A stretch of DNA of 64,000 bases from Cephaloticoccus capnophilus. Its GTDB lineage: Bacteria; Verrucomicrobiota; Verrucomicrobiia; Opitutales; Opitutaceae. This document shows positions 9,048 to 18,896 of this stretch, piece by piece. Location of the stretch: NCBI RefSeq assembly GCF_001580045.1, contig NZ_LSZP01000042.1, forward strand, positions 1-64,000, in the 5' to 3' direction. Each line of letters begins with the position of its first letter. Position 1 is the first letter of the stretch. Under the pieces are notes generated by a model. That model was not told the origin of the DNA, searched no databases, and saw only the letters and a list, made by a program, of their open reading frames with translations. The position numbers and the translations under genes are program-made.

Positions 9048-10178
9048 GTGACCTCTGACGACATCAAAGCCCAGCTCGCCCAAGTAAAATACCCCGGCTT
9101 TAGCCGCGACATCGTCTCCTTCGGACTCGTGCGCTCGGCAGCCTTTTTGGAGGAAAGCGGCACGGCTAAAGTCTCGCTCGCGCTCACGACCAGCGACCCG
9201 CAAATGCCCTTGCAAATCAAGACCGCGGTCGAGGCGCAGCTTCGCGGCCTGCCCGGCGTGCGCGAAGTCATCGTCGACCTCGCCGTCACTTCGGTAAAGC
9301 CCCCCGTAACGGGCGGCGCAAGCGGCACCGCAGGAGTCGGCGGCAACCTCGCGGGCGGCGCCGCGCTCCCCGAAGGCATGGCGCACGCGGTCGCAATCGC
9401 CTCGGGCAAAGGCGGAGTGGGCAAAAGCACCTTCGCGGTGAACCTAGCCTGTGCCGCCGCCCAAGTCATCGCCGCGAGCCAAGGCCGCCTGTGGGGCCGC
9501 CAACGCAGCCCACGAGTTGGCTTGATGGATTGCGATATTTACGGGCCCAGCGTCCCGCTGATGATGGGCCTCAGCGGGCGCCCCGAAATCGAGGGCGACG
9601 GCGCAGGCGCGATGATTATCCCGATGGTACACCACGGCGTGAAGGTCATGAGCATGGGCTTCCTAGTAGACGATAATACGCCCGTCATCTGGCGCGGGCC
9701 GATGATCATGAAGACCGTCCAGCAGTTCATCCAAAACGTAAAGTGGGGCGAGCTCGATCTCCTCCTCATCGACCTGCCCCCCGGCACCGGCGACGCGCAA
9801 CTCTCACTCGTGCAAACCATCCCACTCGACGGCGCGATCCTCGTCACCACGCCCCAAGCCGCCGCCACCCAAGTTGCGCGCAAAGGCGGACTCATGTTTC
9901 AAAAGGTCAACGTACCGCTCCTCGGTGTCGCCGAAAACATGAGCGACTTCGTCGACTCCTCCGGCCAACATCACGCGCTCTTTGGTAGCGGCGGTGGAGC
10001 CGCGACCGCCGAGCAACTCGGCACCGTGCTCTTGGGAAAAGTCCCGCTGCTCTCCGCAATCCGTGAAGGCGGCGACCTCGGCCAACCCATCGTCGTTCGC
10101 GAACCGCAGAGCGAAACTGCACAACTCTTCCGCGACATGGCCGAGGGCCTCCTCAAAGGGCTAAAAAAACGGTCATAA
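9048..10178 (+). CDS. Mrp/NBP35-type P-loop ATPase (Fe-S carrier family)
   Basis: Protein of 376 residues from a GTG start at 9048. An N-terminal DUF59/MIP18-like domain (about residues 1-90) is joined by a Gly/Ala linker to a deviant-Walker ATPase with ASGKGGVGKST near residue 117, and DLLLIDLPPGTGDAQLS further on. These define Mrp/ApbC proteins, cytosolic ATPases that hold and deliver Fe-S clusters. The odd feature is the region after AENMSDFV: where Mrp proteins normally carry CxxC for the bridging cluster, this one has DSSGQ. It may therefore bind clusters differently or have another cargo. The gene stands alone, divergent from tolB. Confidence 0.9.
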   Translation: MTSDDIKAQLAQVKYPGFSRDIVSFGLVRSAAFLEESGTAKVSLALTTSDPQMPLQIKTAVEAQLRGLPGVREVIVDLAVTSVKPPVTGGASGTAGVGGNLAGGAALPEGMAHAVAIASGKGGVGKSTFAVNLACAAAQVIAASQGRLWGRQRSPRVGLMDCDIYGPSVPLMMGLSGRPEIEGDGAGAMIIPMVHHGVKVMSMGFLVDDNTPVIWRGPMIMKTVQQFIQNVKWGELDLLLIDLPPGTGDAQLSLVQTIPLDGAILVTTPQAAATQVARKGGLMFQKVNVPLLGVAENMSDFVDSSGQHHALFGSGGGAATAEQLGTVLLGKVPLLSAIREGGDLGQPIVVREPQSETAQLFRDMAEGLLKGLKKRS

Positions 10179-10442
10179 AAGGGGACCGTTTATAACACGT
10201 CGCGGGAGCCAGCACACGGCTGTGATTTCGCCCGTATGGCGGTTCACCCAGCCTACAGCTTCCGGAGGTAATTCCTGCAAAAACTATCCGCAGGGCCCCA
10301 CCCTCTTCGAGCATAAATCCGCGCCCAAAACAGGAGCAGCGATCTTATTAGCGGCTTTGTTGTGACGCACGCAGGACATTTCGGAGCGTTGACAGCCCCC
10401 AGTCCGCCACTCGGAATCGCGACCCGACCTGACCTGTTTGGA

Positions 10443-10676
10443 ATGACACGCACCACCTCCACCACGACACCCAGCAAAACGACCGATGCCCCCTCTCGCG
10501 ATTTTGTTAAAAAATCCAGCCTCTACCAAGAGTTTCTCGCCGAGCGCGAAGAAATCTTAAAACACAAATGGCTCGAATCTGAACGCCTCGGCTACGACAT
10601 CGGCTTCGAGCACGCGCTGCTCGACTGGATTCGCAAACACCGCGAAAGCTGGCGCGCCACCCGCCGAAAAGGATGA
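10443..10676 (+). CDS. Small basic helical protein, unknown function
   Basis: A 77-residue protein from ATG 10443. A Thr/Ser-rich start leads into a helical stretch SSLYQEFLAEREEILKHKW and FEHALLDWIRKHRESW, ending in a basic tail. Similar small proteins may occur in related genomes, but no domain was recognised. The helical core is compositionally protein-like, which supports it as a real gene. An extension to ATG 10362 is possible but has no such signal. Confidence 0.55.
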   Translation: MTRTTSTTTPSKTTDAPSRDFVKKSSLYQEFLAEREEILKHKWLESERLGYDIGFEHALLDWIRKHRESWRATRRKG

Positions 10677-11120
10677 CGTCGCGTGGAAGCAGAGTGCTTC
10701 TAGCGTGACTCGGCTCGCGCACAAGTCGCTGCACAGTCAGAAGTAAAGAAGCCGCGCAGACGGTCGCATTAAGTGCGTTTAATGACTACTTTTGCATAGT
10801 CACTGCATACGGCGTGAGCATGAAACCTCCGCTGATAAATACCAACCCGACTTGCTAAAAAACTGCGATAGTTTTGCTCTGATATAGCAAGCAGCGGAAT
10901 AAAAAGACATCGCAGCTAAAACATGCGCCAAGATAGTCATTATATTACTCGCTGGGAAAATCCCAACAAAGCGTGCTAATTGACCTCCCGCCCAATAGAG
11001 TATCCTTTCAGTTCTAGGAAAATCATTTACCTAGCCCACAAAAGGAGCACCTAGGGAGAATTACGGCTGTGGGTAGAGCCTTTGCCTGCCTATCCATCAA
11101 GGACATTGCCGGTTTAGGGC
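10677..11120. other. Intergenic region without recognised genes
   Basis: About 440 bases, more A/T-rich than the flanks. A weak hairpin (TGACTA with TAGTCA, around 10782-10801) is present. No coding signal, tRNA or known RNA motif was recognised. An unannotated small RNA cannot be excluded. Confidence 0.4.
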
Positions 11121-11152
11121 GCAAAAAAGCCAGACCGTTAACAGGTCTGGCT
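11121..11152 (-). terminator. Rho-independent terminator of rpmG
   Basis: On the minus strand AGCCAGACC pairs with GGTCTGGCT around a 7-nt loop (11128-11152) and is followed by six T residues. It lies 31 bases past the rpmG stop. The 16 bases CTGGCTTTTTTGCGCC also occur in the terminator at 64-99. Confidence 0.85.
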
Positions 11153-11183
11153 GGGAGGGAGTAGGAATTAGCCGCGCGCCCGC

Positions 11184-11348
11184 TTACTTAATCTCTTTGT
11201 GGAGAGTGTGCCGCTTGAGGTGCGGGTTGTATTTCTTTTTCTCGATGCGCTCGGTCACGGTCTTTTTGTTGCGCGTAGAGAGGTAGCGGGACACGGGTTT
11301 ACCTTCTTTGCGGGCTTCCGTGCATTCGAGGATGATCTGGTCTTGCAT
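11184..11348 (-). CDS. rpmG: 50S ribosomal protein L33
   Basis: Large-subunit protein of 54 residues beginning [18 protein letters not shown]. The motifs [20 protein letters not shown] and [15 protein letters not shown] are characteristic of L33. The frame is open to 11459, but ATG 11348 gives the standard length. The usual N-terminal zinc-ribbon cysteines are absent except one (LECTE), so this is the zinc-independent (C-minus) form. A terminator follows. It lies downstream of the diadenylate cyclase gene on the same strand. Confidence 0.93.
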   Translation of the reverse strand: MQDQIILECTEARKEGKPVSRYLSTRNKKTVTERIEKKKYNPHLKRHTLHKEIK

Positions 11349-11455
11349 GTATTTGAAAGGGTTTGGGAGACGGGACAGCAAAGCCCACGGCTCGGGCACG
11401 GCAACCGTAAAGTTTCCGGTAGCTTTGCGAGCCCATATAAGTCGGTCGAAGGCCG

Positions 11456-12802
11456 TCACTGACTCCGCCGATCCATAAGCGGGAGCATCACGCCACGCCG
11501 GAAGAGCGTCACTTGACCGGAGCTAGAAACGACGATGGCGATGCACTGCGCTTTTAGGCTAATCGCCGCCGCCGCCGCGTGCCGACTCCCCAAGCCACCC
11601 GGCAATGAGTGCTCGGGATCGACCGCTTGAATGAGGCTGCCTGCGGACTCGAGCACGCCATCGCCACCAATCAAGAAGGCTCCGTCAATTGAGGAAAACT
11701 CCTTCACCGTCTCATCCATAAAGGGGTTCAGGATGTTGCGATCTTCTTCCTTATAGCCGTAGAAGGGATTGAGGACGAGGGGTTTGGAGAGTTTTTCGAC
11801 TTTATTGATATCGCCCACGACGAAGAGCGAGCCAACCGGCTTGCCCTCGCGGCCTTCAATCGCGAGTTCGGTCGCGACGGCGATTACACGCTCCAATACC
11901 TCGGGTTTTACATCGACCGGCAGCAGGTCGTTGCGCCCCGTGAGCAGCGTCTGAAACTCGCGCTCGATTTCGACCACGCTCAGCGTGTCAAACTGGTTGC
12001 TCCCCGCCACGCCGCCTATGCAGCAGATGCGGTCAGTGAAGTTGAGCGCACCGTGAGTCAGGGCCATCAGGATCGCGCTGCGCAGCTGCGACATGCGCTG
12101 GTTGGAGAAGGCGCGAACCTGGAGGGTGACATTAAAGTCTTCTTTATCCTCGCTCGCGGGCTGCTCCACCGCGTTTCGCGACACGAGGATCGTCTTGATT
12201 TTCGAGCGCAAGATGCCCGCCGGAATCCCGCCAATAAAGGTATCGCCAAAAACCATAATTGCGCTGCATGCCGCGCCGCTGGCGACACGCTGCGCCTCGC
12301 GAAAAAGGAGCCGGTTGGTCCGGTTTTGCTGTGCTTGGACCGGGCGAATGCCATCGAACCCACCCACAAGCCGCTCGTAGAGCGTGTCGAGGTCGGGTGC
12401 GTTCGCGAGGTTTTGCACGAGTTCGGGCTCACGCACTTGGCGCGCGATCGAGGCGAGAACTTGCAGGTAGTTGGGCGCGCGGTCGCCCGCCAGCAGCATG
12501 AAGATGAGGTTCACACGCTCCTCGTCGTTTGTCCCCTCGTGGCGGATACCGGTGCGGCTGCGGCCGATTGCGAGGATGTAGCGGCGCTTCATTTTTACGC
12601 GGACGTGAGGCAGCGACACACCGTGGCCGAGATAGGTGGTCATCGTGCTCTCGCGCGCGAGTAGGCCGCGCAAGAGCGACTCGGGCTTTAGATCGTCAAA
12701 CTTCTCTGCGCAAACGCTCAACAGCTCCTCAAGCGCGCCGCGCAAGGTCGAGCTGTGCAGGTCGATGATGCGGCTGCGCGCGATGATTTTTTCCAGCCGC
12801 AT
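11456..12802 (-). CDS. PTS EIIA domain fused to a diadenylate cyclase domain
   Basis: Protein of 448 residues with an unusual architecture. Residues 1-150 resemble a PtsN-type EIIA domain, with the phospho-acceptor context [12 protein letters not shown] (His about 66) and [19 protein letters not shown]. Residues of roughly 155-290 ([19 protein letters not shown] and LVSRNA) look like an alpha/beta domain similar to the C-terminal part of pyruvate kinase. The C-terminal part resembles a DAC (DisA_N) domain: [11 protein letters not shown] near 370 and [14 protein letters not shown] near 405, matching the DGA and RHR motifs that bind ATP, with RHA replacing RHR. The expected role is c-di-AMP synthesis gated by phosphorylation or sugar/nitrogen state; this is inference. 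No transmembrane segment is seen, unlike CdaA. Confidence 0.8.
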   Translation of the reverse strand: MRLEKIIARSRIIDLHSSTLRGALEELLSVCAEKFDDLKPESLLRGLLARESTMTTYLGHGVSLPHVRVKMKRRYILAIGRSRTGIRHEGTNDEERVNLIFMLLAGDRAPNYLQVLASIARQVREPELVQNLANAPDLDTLYERLVGGFDGIRPVQAQQNRTNRLLFREAQRVASGAACSAIMVFGDTFIGGIPAGILRSKIKTILVSRNAVEQPASEDKEDFNVTLQVRAFSNQRMSQLRSAILMALTHGALNFTDRICCIGGVAGSNQFDTLSVVEIEREFQTLLTGRNDLLPVDVKPEVLERVIAVATELAIEGREGKPVGSLFVVGDINKVEKLSKPLVLNPFYGYKEEDRNILNPFMDETVKEFSSIDGAFLIGGDGVLESAGSLIQAVDPEHSLPGGLGSRHAAAAAISLKAQCIAIVVSSSGQVTLFRRGVMLPLMDRRSQ

Positions 12803-12876
12803 AATAGTTCGTTATCCTCGTACAGGGGAATCCGTTTAGCCCGTTCTGGCTCTGGTGCGCACAGCTAACGACGCGC

Positions 12877-13245
12877 TCACTTCTCCCACTCTAGCGCGCC
12901 CTTCTTTAGCTCGTAAAAGAGCCCGAGGACGAGCACGCCGATGAAAAACATCATGGGTGCGAAAATCGTGATGTGGTTCGCCAAAAACTCGCGGTAGACG
13001 AAGCACAGCGGGATGAGAAACACGACCTCGATATCGAAGAGGATAAAGAGCATCACGGTGACGTAAAATTTTACCGAAAAGCGCGAGTGCGGCGCGCCCT
13101 CGGAGGGGACACCGCATTCGTAGGCCGAGTCCTTAATCTTGTTCTTCGCAGCGCGCTGACCGAGCAGGTGAGTCGCCGCGATGAGCAGCGCAGCGATTGC
13201 CGCTGCCAAGGCGGCTTGGATGAAAAACGGCAGATACGGGGTCAT
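12877..13245 (-). CDS. nuoA: NADH-quinone oxidoreductase subunit A
   Basis: Small membrane subunit of respiratory complex I, 122 residues, with three transmembrane segments (FFIQAALAAAIAALLIAAT, FYVTVMLFILFDIEVVFLI, IFAPMMFFIGVLVLGLFYE). The loop motif SAYECGVPSEG and the FDIEVVFL segment are diagnostic of NuoA/NdhC. ATG 13245 gives the normal length; the longer frame overlaps the neighbouring gene. No nuoB or other complex I gene follows, which is unusual because nuoA normally leads the operon. Confidence 0.93.
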   Translation of the reverse strand: MTPYLPFFIQAALAAAIAALLIAATHLLGQRAAKNKIKDSAYECGVPSEGAPHSRFSVKFYVTVMLFILFDIEVVFLIPLCFVYREFLANHITIFAPMMFFIGVLVLGLFYELKKGALEWEK

Positions 13246-13288
13246 CGTGCCGACAAAATCGCCCGCGCAACCGCCACTGACAAGCGGT

Positions 13289-14383
13289 TTATTCTGAGAG
13301 CTTAATGATAGTCGCCGACGCCGTTTCGGTCGAGCCCACGCCGAGCATTTCGGCAAACTCGAGTGTGCGAATCTCCTCCGAAACCGGCGCAAAGCCCGAG
13401 AGCTTCCGCCACTGATTAATCCGCTCCAGCATCAGCGAGTCGAGCATCACGGGATCGCGCGAGAGCCACAAGCGCGGCTCCGATACGCTGTAAAGCGAGT
13501 TAAAGAAAGGCCCACCGATGAATTGGTAGTGCTGGAGGCTTACAAGCGTGAATGCCCAAGTCTCGCGCAACTCGGGTATGGCACTCATCTCGGCAACGGC
13601 CGCGGGCGCATTGGCCGGGCTCCGAAAGAAGCGCGCCGTGTTCGAGGCATTCCAGAGCGTCGCATTTACCAGTGCGCCGTTTACGCCGAGCGTCGCGTGG
13701 TCAGTGTAGACAGGCAGGTTTATCCAAAAATCCGCATCGAGAAACAGCGGCGTAGCGAGAAAGCTCTTGCGGTCTTCGTCAGGCGAGGTGTCGGCACTCA
13801 CTCCCCGCGTCTGCGATTCGGCGAAAATCGGGTCAAAACGCTGCGGCAGCGGGCTATCGTAAAACCACACCGGATCGTAGAAACGGCCCGACTCCAGCAC
13901 GTAAACCTTGTGCCCGGGAAAGGCCGACTGACCGGTCGCCAGCGAGGGCAAGTAGCCCGTCATCCGCAGCCGTAGTTGGTTTAGCCCTACTAAAAAAATA
14001 TCCTCCTTTGCAAAACCGCGCCGCTCAAGCGCAGCGATTACTGCGCGCACGAGCGGGACAGGCGTCGCCATGCCCGGGCCCGAGTCGGCGTAGATTTTTA
14101 GGCCCACTTTCTTCTTCTCGCCCGGGACGAGTGCCCAGCCGCTCTGTCCCTCGAAGTCGTGAATCACCCGCTCCACTGCGCGGTCATAGCTCGCTTGACT
14201 AAAGTCGCCAAGCGCGACCTCCCAAATCGGCGCGGGCCCGGCGGCAGGCACAGCCTGTGTTTGCGCTGCGCTTGCATCCGCGGCCTGCTCGGCTGTGCGA
14301 GTATCGGGAACTTCTTGCGCCCAAAGCCCACAGAGCCCACAAGCGGAACTAAGTAAAAACGTGGCAAAAAGCAGTAAACGCAT
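13289..14383 (-). CDS. Exported DUF362-type protein
   Basis: Protein of 364 residues from ATG 14383 with a signal peptide (RLLLFATFLLSSACGLCGLW, then AQE). The body carries KKVGLKIYADSGPG, LVRAVIAALERRGF and DADFWINLPVYTDHATLGV, which fits the DUF362 family, proteins with a LarA/uroporphyrin-like fold of unknown role. Many DUF362 proteins also carry ferredoxin domains; this one does not. Its stop lies 43 bases before the nuoA start on the same strand, so the two may be co-transcribed. Confidence 0.7.
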   Translation of the reverse strand: MRLLLFATFLLSSACGLCGLWAQEVPDTRTAEQAADASAAQTQAVPAAGPAPIWEVALGDFSQASYDRAVERVIHDFEGQSGWALVPGEKKKVGLKIYADSGPGMATPVPLVRAVIAALERRGFAKEDIFLVGLNQLRLRMTGYLPSLATGQSAFPGHKVYVLESGRFYDPVWFYDSPLPQRFDPIFAESQTRGVSADTSPDEDRKSFLATPLFLDADFWINLPVYTDHATLGVNGALVNATLWNASNTARFFRSPANAPAAVAEMSAIPELRETWAFTLVSLQHYQFIGGPFFNSLYSVSEPRLWLSRDPVMLDSLMLERINQWRKLSGFAPVSEEIRTLEFAEMLGVGSTETASATIIKLSE

Positions 14384-14555
14384 GGGCAAGAAGAAGAGCG
14401 GCAAAGCGGGCGAGATGTTTCCTCGTTTGAGCGGAAGGGCGCAACCCTTGACAGCCCAAAGTCGCCCTTGAAAGTGCATTCTCCTAAGACCGCGCCGAAC
14501 TCAGCTCCGCTCTCCTGCCTTTCCGATTCGCCGCAGCCGCCCACTCTCCCGCTCA

Positions 14556-16529
14556 ATGCCCGTCATCAAGCCAAGCTGCGTGCGCGACCTCAAGTTGCGC
14601 GTCCCAATCGCCGACGTCGTCTCCCGCGTGGTGACACTGCGCGGCACAGGCGGCCGCCGGATGAAGGGCCTATGCCCCTTCCACAATGAGAAGACGCCCT
14701 CCTTCCACGTCGATACGGATAAGGGCTTTTATAAGTGCTTCGGCTGCGGCCAAGCGGGCGACATCATCAGCTTTGTCCGCGAGACCGAGCAGCTCGGCTT
14801 TAGCGAAGCGGTCGAGACGATTGGCCAACGTTTCGGCATCGAAATCGAATACGAAGAAGGCAGCGGCGGCCCCAGCCGCGAAGAACGCTCGCTGCGCAGC
14901 GAACTCTTTGAGCTCCACGAACTCGCCGCCGATCACTACCACCAAGCCTTTCGTGTGAGTAGCCCGCTCGGCGACTTCATGCGCCACTACTGGAGCGACT
15001 CACGACACTTCGACCTCGCGATTGCCGAAGAGTTTAGAATCGGCGCGGCAGGCGCAGACGGGGCCGACACACTCGCCGCACTCCTCCTCAAAAAACGCTT
15101 CAGCGAAGACGCCCTCCGCCACTGCGGCCTTTTCTTTATAAGAGACGGCACACCGATTTCGCCCGCCACGCTGCGCCCACGGTTTCGCGGACGACTCATG
15201 ATTCCCATCCGCGACCACCAAGGCCGCGTCGTCGCCTTCACCGCGCGCCAGACCGCGCTCACCCCGAGCGACGACCCCGCGCGCGACGCCAAATACACCA
15301 ACTCCCCCGAAACCCCCATCTTCACCAAGGGCAACCTCCTCTTTAATCTCGACCGCGCCCGCAGCGCTGTCGGCGAAGGCCGCCCCTTCGTCCTCGTCGA
15401 AGGACAACTCGACGCTATTCGCTGCTGGAGCATCGGGCTAAAAACCGCCGTCGCCCCGCAAGGCACCGCCATCACCGACACGCAACTCCGACTCCTGCGT
15501 CGCTACCACGCGCAAATCGAGTGCTTCTTCGACGGCGACAGTGCCGGGCAAAAGGCCGCGCTTCGCTTCCTGCCACTCGCGCTCCGCGCCGGACTCGAAG
15601 CCCGCTTCCTCGTCGCCCCCGATTCTGGCAACATCGGCGACAACAGCGCCGCGACCGCCAACACGCCTCCCCCACTCGACGACCCCGACTCGCTCTTCCT
15701 CGCCCAAGGACTCGCCGCTTACGACGCACTCCACCAAGGCTCGCTCTCGGCCATGCACTACGCCGCACGCGCCCTCCTCCCAGTGCCGACCCACGCGACC
15801 GCCGAAGAAAAATCCCGCGCGGCGCACGCGCTCATGGAGATAATCGCCAACGCAGAGTCCCAAGTCGCCCAAAGTGAATTCGTAGCCGAAGCCGCCGCCC
15901 ACCTCCGCATCGCACCGCACGCCATGCAGCGCGACTTTCACCGGCTTAAACTCCGGCGCGGACGCGGCACAGCGGCGCGAGCTGCACTAGGTGAGCGCGC
16001 CCCCAACCCCTTGTCCGCCGACACGCGACCAGCACTCGACGGCGAGCCCACGACTCGCCGCCAAGAAAAAGAGCCGAAGACTCCGCCCGAAGAACACTTG
16101 CTACTCGTCTGCCTGCACTTTGAGCAAATCGGCCCCGCCCTCGCTCAAACTCTCCCCCACGACTGGATCGACACCCGCCACACCGCCGGGGCACTCCTTA
16201 ACCGCTTCCTTGCCGAGTTTGAGCAAGCCAACTGGCCCGGTCGCGACCACCTAGACCCGCTCCTCGAAACCGACGCCGAGCGAGCACTCGTCACTACGCT
16301 CCTCTTCGACCCGCCCGCCTTTGAAGACCCGCACAAAATCGCCAGCGAAGCCCTGCGCCTCCTCCGCGCTCGCGCCCTAGAGCCACGCCTCCACCAAATC
16401 GCTCTTGATTTAGCTCGACACGATGCGGACAGTCCCGCCCCCCCAAATCTAGGGGCTCTCTTGCAAGAACAGTTAGAAATCAAACGCCAGCTCCTAAGGC
16501 CGCTCCTCCTCTCAACCGCTGCCGCCTGA
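14556..16529 (+). CDS. dnaG: DNA primase
   Basis: Primase that makes RNA primers at the replication fork; 657 residues. The N-terminal CHC2 zinc-binding domain shows C40-x2-H43 and C61-x2-C64 ([23 protein letters not shown]). The catalytic RNAP core and TOPRIM domain follow, with [10 protein letters not shown] near residue 280 and [12 protein letters not shown] near 325 carrying the acidic metal ligands. The C-terminal helicase-interacting region is poorly conserved, as usual. rpoD follows after 22 bases, the classic macromolecular-synthesis pairing. A TTGACA box lies about 105 bases upstream, but no good -10 box was found. Confidence 0.96.
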   Translation: MPVIKPSCVRDLKLRVPIADVVSRVVTLRGTGGRRMKGLCPFHNEKTPSFHVDTDKGFYKCFGCGQAGDIISFVRETEQLGFSEAVETIGQRFGIEIEYEEGSGGPSREERSLRSELFELHELAADHYHQAFRVSSPLGDFMRHYWSDSRHFDLAIAEEFRIGAAGADGADTLAALLLKKRFSEDALRHCGLFFIRDGTPISPATLRPRFRGRLMIPIRDHQGRVVAFTARQTALTPSDDPARDAKYTNSPETPIFTKGNLLFNLDRARSAVGEGRPFVLVEGQLDAIRCWSIGLKTAVAPQGTAITDTQLRLLRRYHAQIECFFDGDSAGQKAALRFLPLALRAGLEARFLVAPDSGNIGDNSAATANTPPPLDDPDSLFLAQGLAAYDALHQGSLSAMHYAARALLPVPTHATAEEKSRAAHALMEIIANAESQVAQSEFVAEAAAHLRIAPHAMQRDFHRLKLRRGRGTAARAALGERAPNPLSADTRPALDGEPTTRRQEKEPKTPPEEHLLLVCLHFEQIGPALAQTLPHDWIDTRHTAGALLNRFLAEFEQANWPGRDHLDPLLETDAERALVTTLLFDPPAFEDPHKIASEALRLLRARALEPRLHQIALDLARHDADSPAPPNLGALLQEQLEIKRQLLRPLLLSTAAA

Positions 16530-16551
16530 CTTCCCTTTTTCCCAAACACAC

Positions 16552-18411
16552 ATGCCTCGTAAGACCAAGTCCTCCAAGTCTGCCAAAGCCGCTGCTGCGA
16601 ACACCCACGCCGACGCCGTCGAGTCCGCTATCGAGACCGCCGAAGCCGCCGCCAGCACCGGCGCAGTAGCCAACTCCGCCGACCTCGCCGCCACCGGCAT
16701 CAACGAGAAAATCCGCCAGCTCATCCGCCTCTCCAAAGAGCAAGGCTATCTCACCTTCGACGACATCAACGAGGCACTCCCCGAGTCGGTCGAAAATCAG
16801 GAAGAGATCGATAACATCCTCTCGATTCTCCAGAACCTCGAAATCGAGATCCTCGAGCCCGACCAAGTCGAGGAATACAAACAACGCATGGAAGAGGCCG
16901 AGGAGGAGGAAAGCCGCTCCTCCCAAAACGACATCCTCGACGACCCCGTGCGCATGTACCTGAAGCAGATGGGCCAAGTCCCCCTGCTCACCCGCGAACA
17001 AGAAGTCGAAATCTCCAAACGCATCGAGACCGCCGAACTCAAAGCCCAAGAAGCCCTCTTCCAAGCCACCGTCATCGGCGCACACATCGCCAACCTCGGC
17101 CAACGCCTCATCAACCGCGAAGAACGCTTCGATCGCATCGTCATCGATAAAAAAATCGAAAGCCGCGAAGCCTACTTCAAAAACCTCCCCAAACTCGTCG
17201 AGGCCACCGAGAAAGCCGAAAAGGGCGTCGCTGCCGCGTGGGACGAGTACCTAAAAGCGCGCACTGATGCCGACCGCAAACGCATCCTCACCAAACTCCA
17301 CAAACGCGAAGCCCTGCTCCGCCCCTGTTTCGGCAAATTCTTCTTCAAGCTCAAAGTCTACGAAGAGTATTTAGAGCAACTCAGCCCCACTCTCGAAACC
17401 ATTGAGCTGCTCCTCGCCCAACTCGAACGCGCCAAAAAACCCAAGACCAAGAAAGACGCCGCGATCGACACCAAGGCCATTAAAGCCCAGCTAAAAGAAA
17501 TCGCCGCCGCCCAGCGCATCGAGCCCGAAGAACTCCTCAAAGTCATCGCGCAAACCCGCGTCCACGTCCGCGAAGCCCACCAAGCCAAGACAGAAATGGT
17601 CGAGGCCAACCTGCGCCTCGTCATCTCCATTGCCAAAAAATACACCAACCGCGGCCTCTCCTTCCTCGACCTCATCCAAGAAGGCAACATGGGCCTCATG
17701 AAAGCGGTGGAGAAATTCGAATACCGACGCGGCTACAAATTCTCCACCTACGCCACTTGGTGGATTCGCCAAGCCATCACCCGCTCCATCGCCGACCAAG
17801 CCCGCACCATCCGCATCCCGGTCCACATGATCGAGACCCTTAACAAGGTCATGCAGGTGCAAAAACAACTCCTCCAAGAATTCGGCCAAGAGCCCACCCC
17901 CGAGGAAGTCGCCGACGAGATGAACCTGCCCGTCGACCGCGTGCAGCAAATCATGAAGATGGCGCGCCAACCCATCTCGCTCCAATCCCCCGTAGGCGAT
18001 GGCGACGACACCAGCTTCGGCGACTTCATCGAAGACAAGTCCGCCGAAAACCCCTACGACATGACCGCCTTCTCGCTCCTGCGCGAAAAGATCGTCGACG
18101 TCCTCGACTCGCTCACCGAACGCGAACGCCGCGTCCTCTCCCTACGCTTCGGCCTCGCCGATGGCTACAGCCGCACCCTCGAAGAAGTCGGCAAACAATT
18201 CAAAGTCACCCGCGAACGCATCCGCCAAATCGAAGCCAAGGCACTGCGCAAAATGCGCCACCCCACCCGCATTCGCCAGCTCCACGGCTTCTTCAACGCC
18301 GAGCAAGTCGACAACGCCCAAAACCTCATGAAAGCCGCCGCCGAAGCCAAATCCTCCGGCGTCAGCCTTGGAACCGGCCTCAAGACCATCTCGCCCTTCT
18401 CACGCCGCTGA
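16552..18411 (+). CDS. rpoD: Primary sigma factor (sigma-70)
   Basis: Housekeeping sigma subunit of RNA polymerase, 619 residues. Region 1.1 is near residues 55-100 ([20 protein letters not shown]). Region 1.2 is [21 protein letters not shown] Lys/Ala-rich non-conserved insert follows. Region 2 contains [20 protein letters not shown] and [15 protein letters not shown] near 375-400, and region 4 has the helix-turn-helix [20 protein letters not shown] near 545. An Ala/Ser/Lys-rich N-terminal tail of about 40 residues precedes region 1.1. The gene follows dnaG. Confidence 0.97.
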   Translation: MPRKTKSSKSAKAAAANTHADAVESAIETAEAAASTGAVANSADLAATGINEKIRQLIRLSKEQGYLTFDDINEALPESVENQEEIDNILSILQNLEIEILEPDQVEEYKQRMEEAEEEESRSSQNDILDDPVRMYLKQMGQVPLLTREQEVEISKRIETAELKAQEALFQATVIGAHIANLGQRLINREERFDRIVIDKKIESREAYFKNLPKLVEATEKAEKGVAAAWDEYLKARTDADRKRILTKLHKREALLRPCFGKFFFKLKVYEEYLEQLSPTLETIELLLAQLERAKKPKTKKDAAIDTKAIKAQLKEIAAAQRIEPEELLKVIAQTRVHVREAHQAKTEMVEANLRLVISIAKKYTNRGLSFLDLIQEGNMGLMKAVEKFEYRRGYKFSTYATWWIRQAITRSIADQARTIRIPVHMIETLNKVMQVQKQLLQEFGQEPTPEEVADEMNLPVDRVQQIMKMARQPISLQSPVGDGDDTSFGDFIEDKSAENPYDMTAFSLLREKIVDVLDSLTERERRVLSLRFGLADGYSRTLEEVGKQFKVTRERIRQIEAKALRKMRHPTRIRQLHGFFNAEQVDNAQNLMKAAAEAKSSGVSLGTGLKTISPFSRR

Positions 18412-18572
18412 TTGCAGTAACCCGCTTGGGCGCGCCGAAAAATTCACCGCGTTCACACAGCGCACGGCGCACTCATCGAGTCGAACGCACAGCCGCGCAC
18501 TGACGCCTAAAAAACGCACAGGCCTTAAGCTTTCTTTACTAAAAACGCCCAAGCCACAGACTCCCTCCCCTC

Positions 18573-18836
18573 ATGGAAACCCTCGTCACTGCCGCCACAA
18601 CGCCGCCCTTCGCGCCCCTCGCAGTCTTCGGAATCGGCGTCCCCGAACTCCTCCTCATCTTCGGCGTACTCATCCTCCTCTTTGGCGCGACGAAACTCCC
18701 CTCGCTCGCGAAGGGCTTAGGCCAATCCATCAAAGAATTCAAAAAAGCCACCCAAGACGACGAGACGCCTCCAGCCCCGAAGTCCGAGCAAAAACCAACC
18801 GCCACACCCAAAGACGACAGCAATTCGGCCGCTTAA
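18573..18836 (+). CDS. tatA: Twin-arginine translocase subunit TatA/TatE
   Basis: Pore-forming component of the Tat pathway, which exports folded proteins. The 87 residues have the expected plan: one N-terminal membrane helix ([16 protein letters not shown]), the conserved hinge [20 protein letters not shown] as an amphipathic helix, and a charged, disordered tail. tatB and tatC are not in the window. Assignment between TatA, TatB and TatE is not firm, but the FGATKLP motif favours TatA. Confidence 0.92.
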   Translation: METLVTAATTPPFAPLAVFGIGVPELLLIFGVLILLFGATKLPSLAKGLGQSIKEFKKATQDDETPPAPKSEQKPTATPKDDSNSAA

Positions 18837-18896
18837 GAGTGGCGCGAGTCGCTGTGCGTACCGCTCATCCCCAATACCCCACCCCGCCCGCAACCC

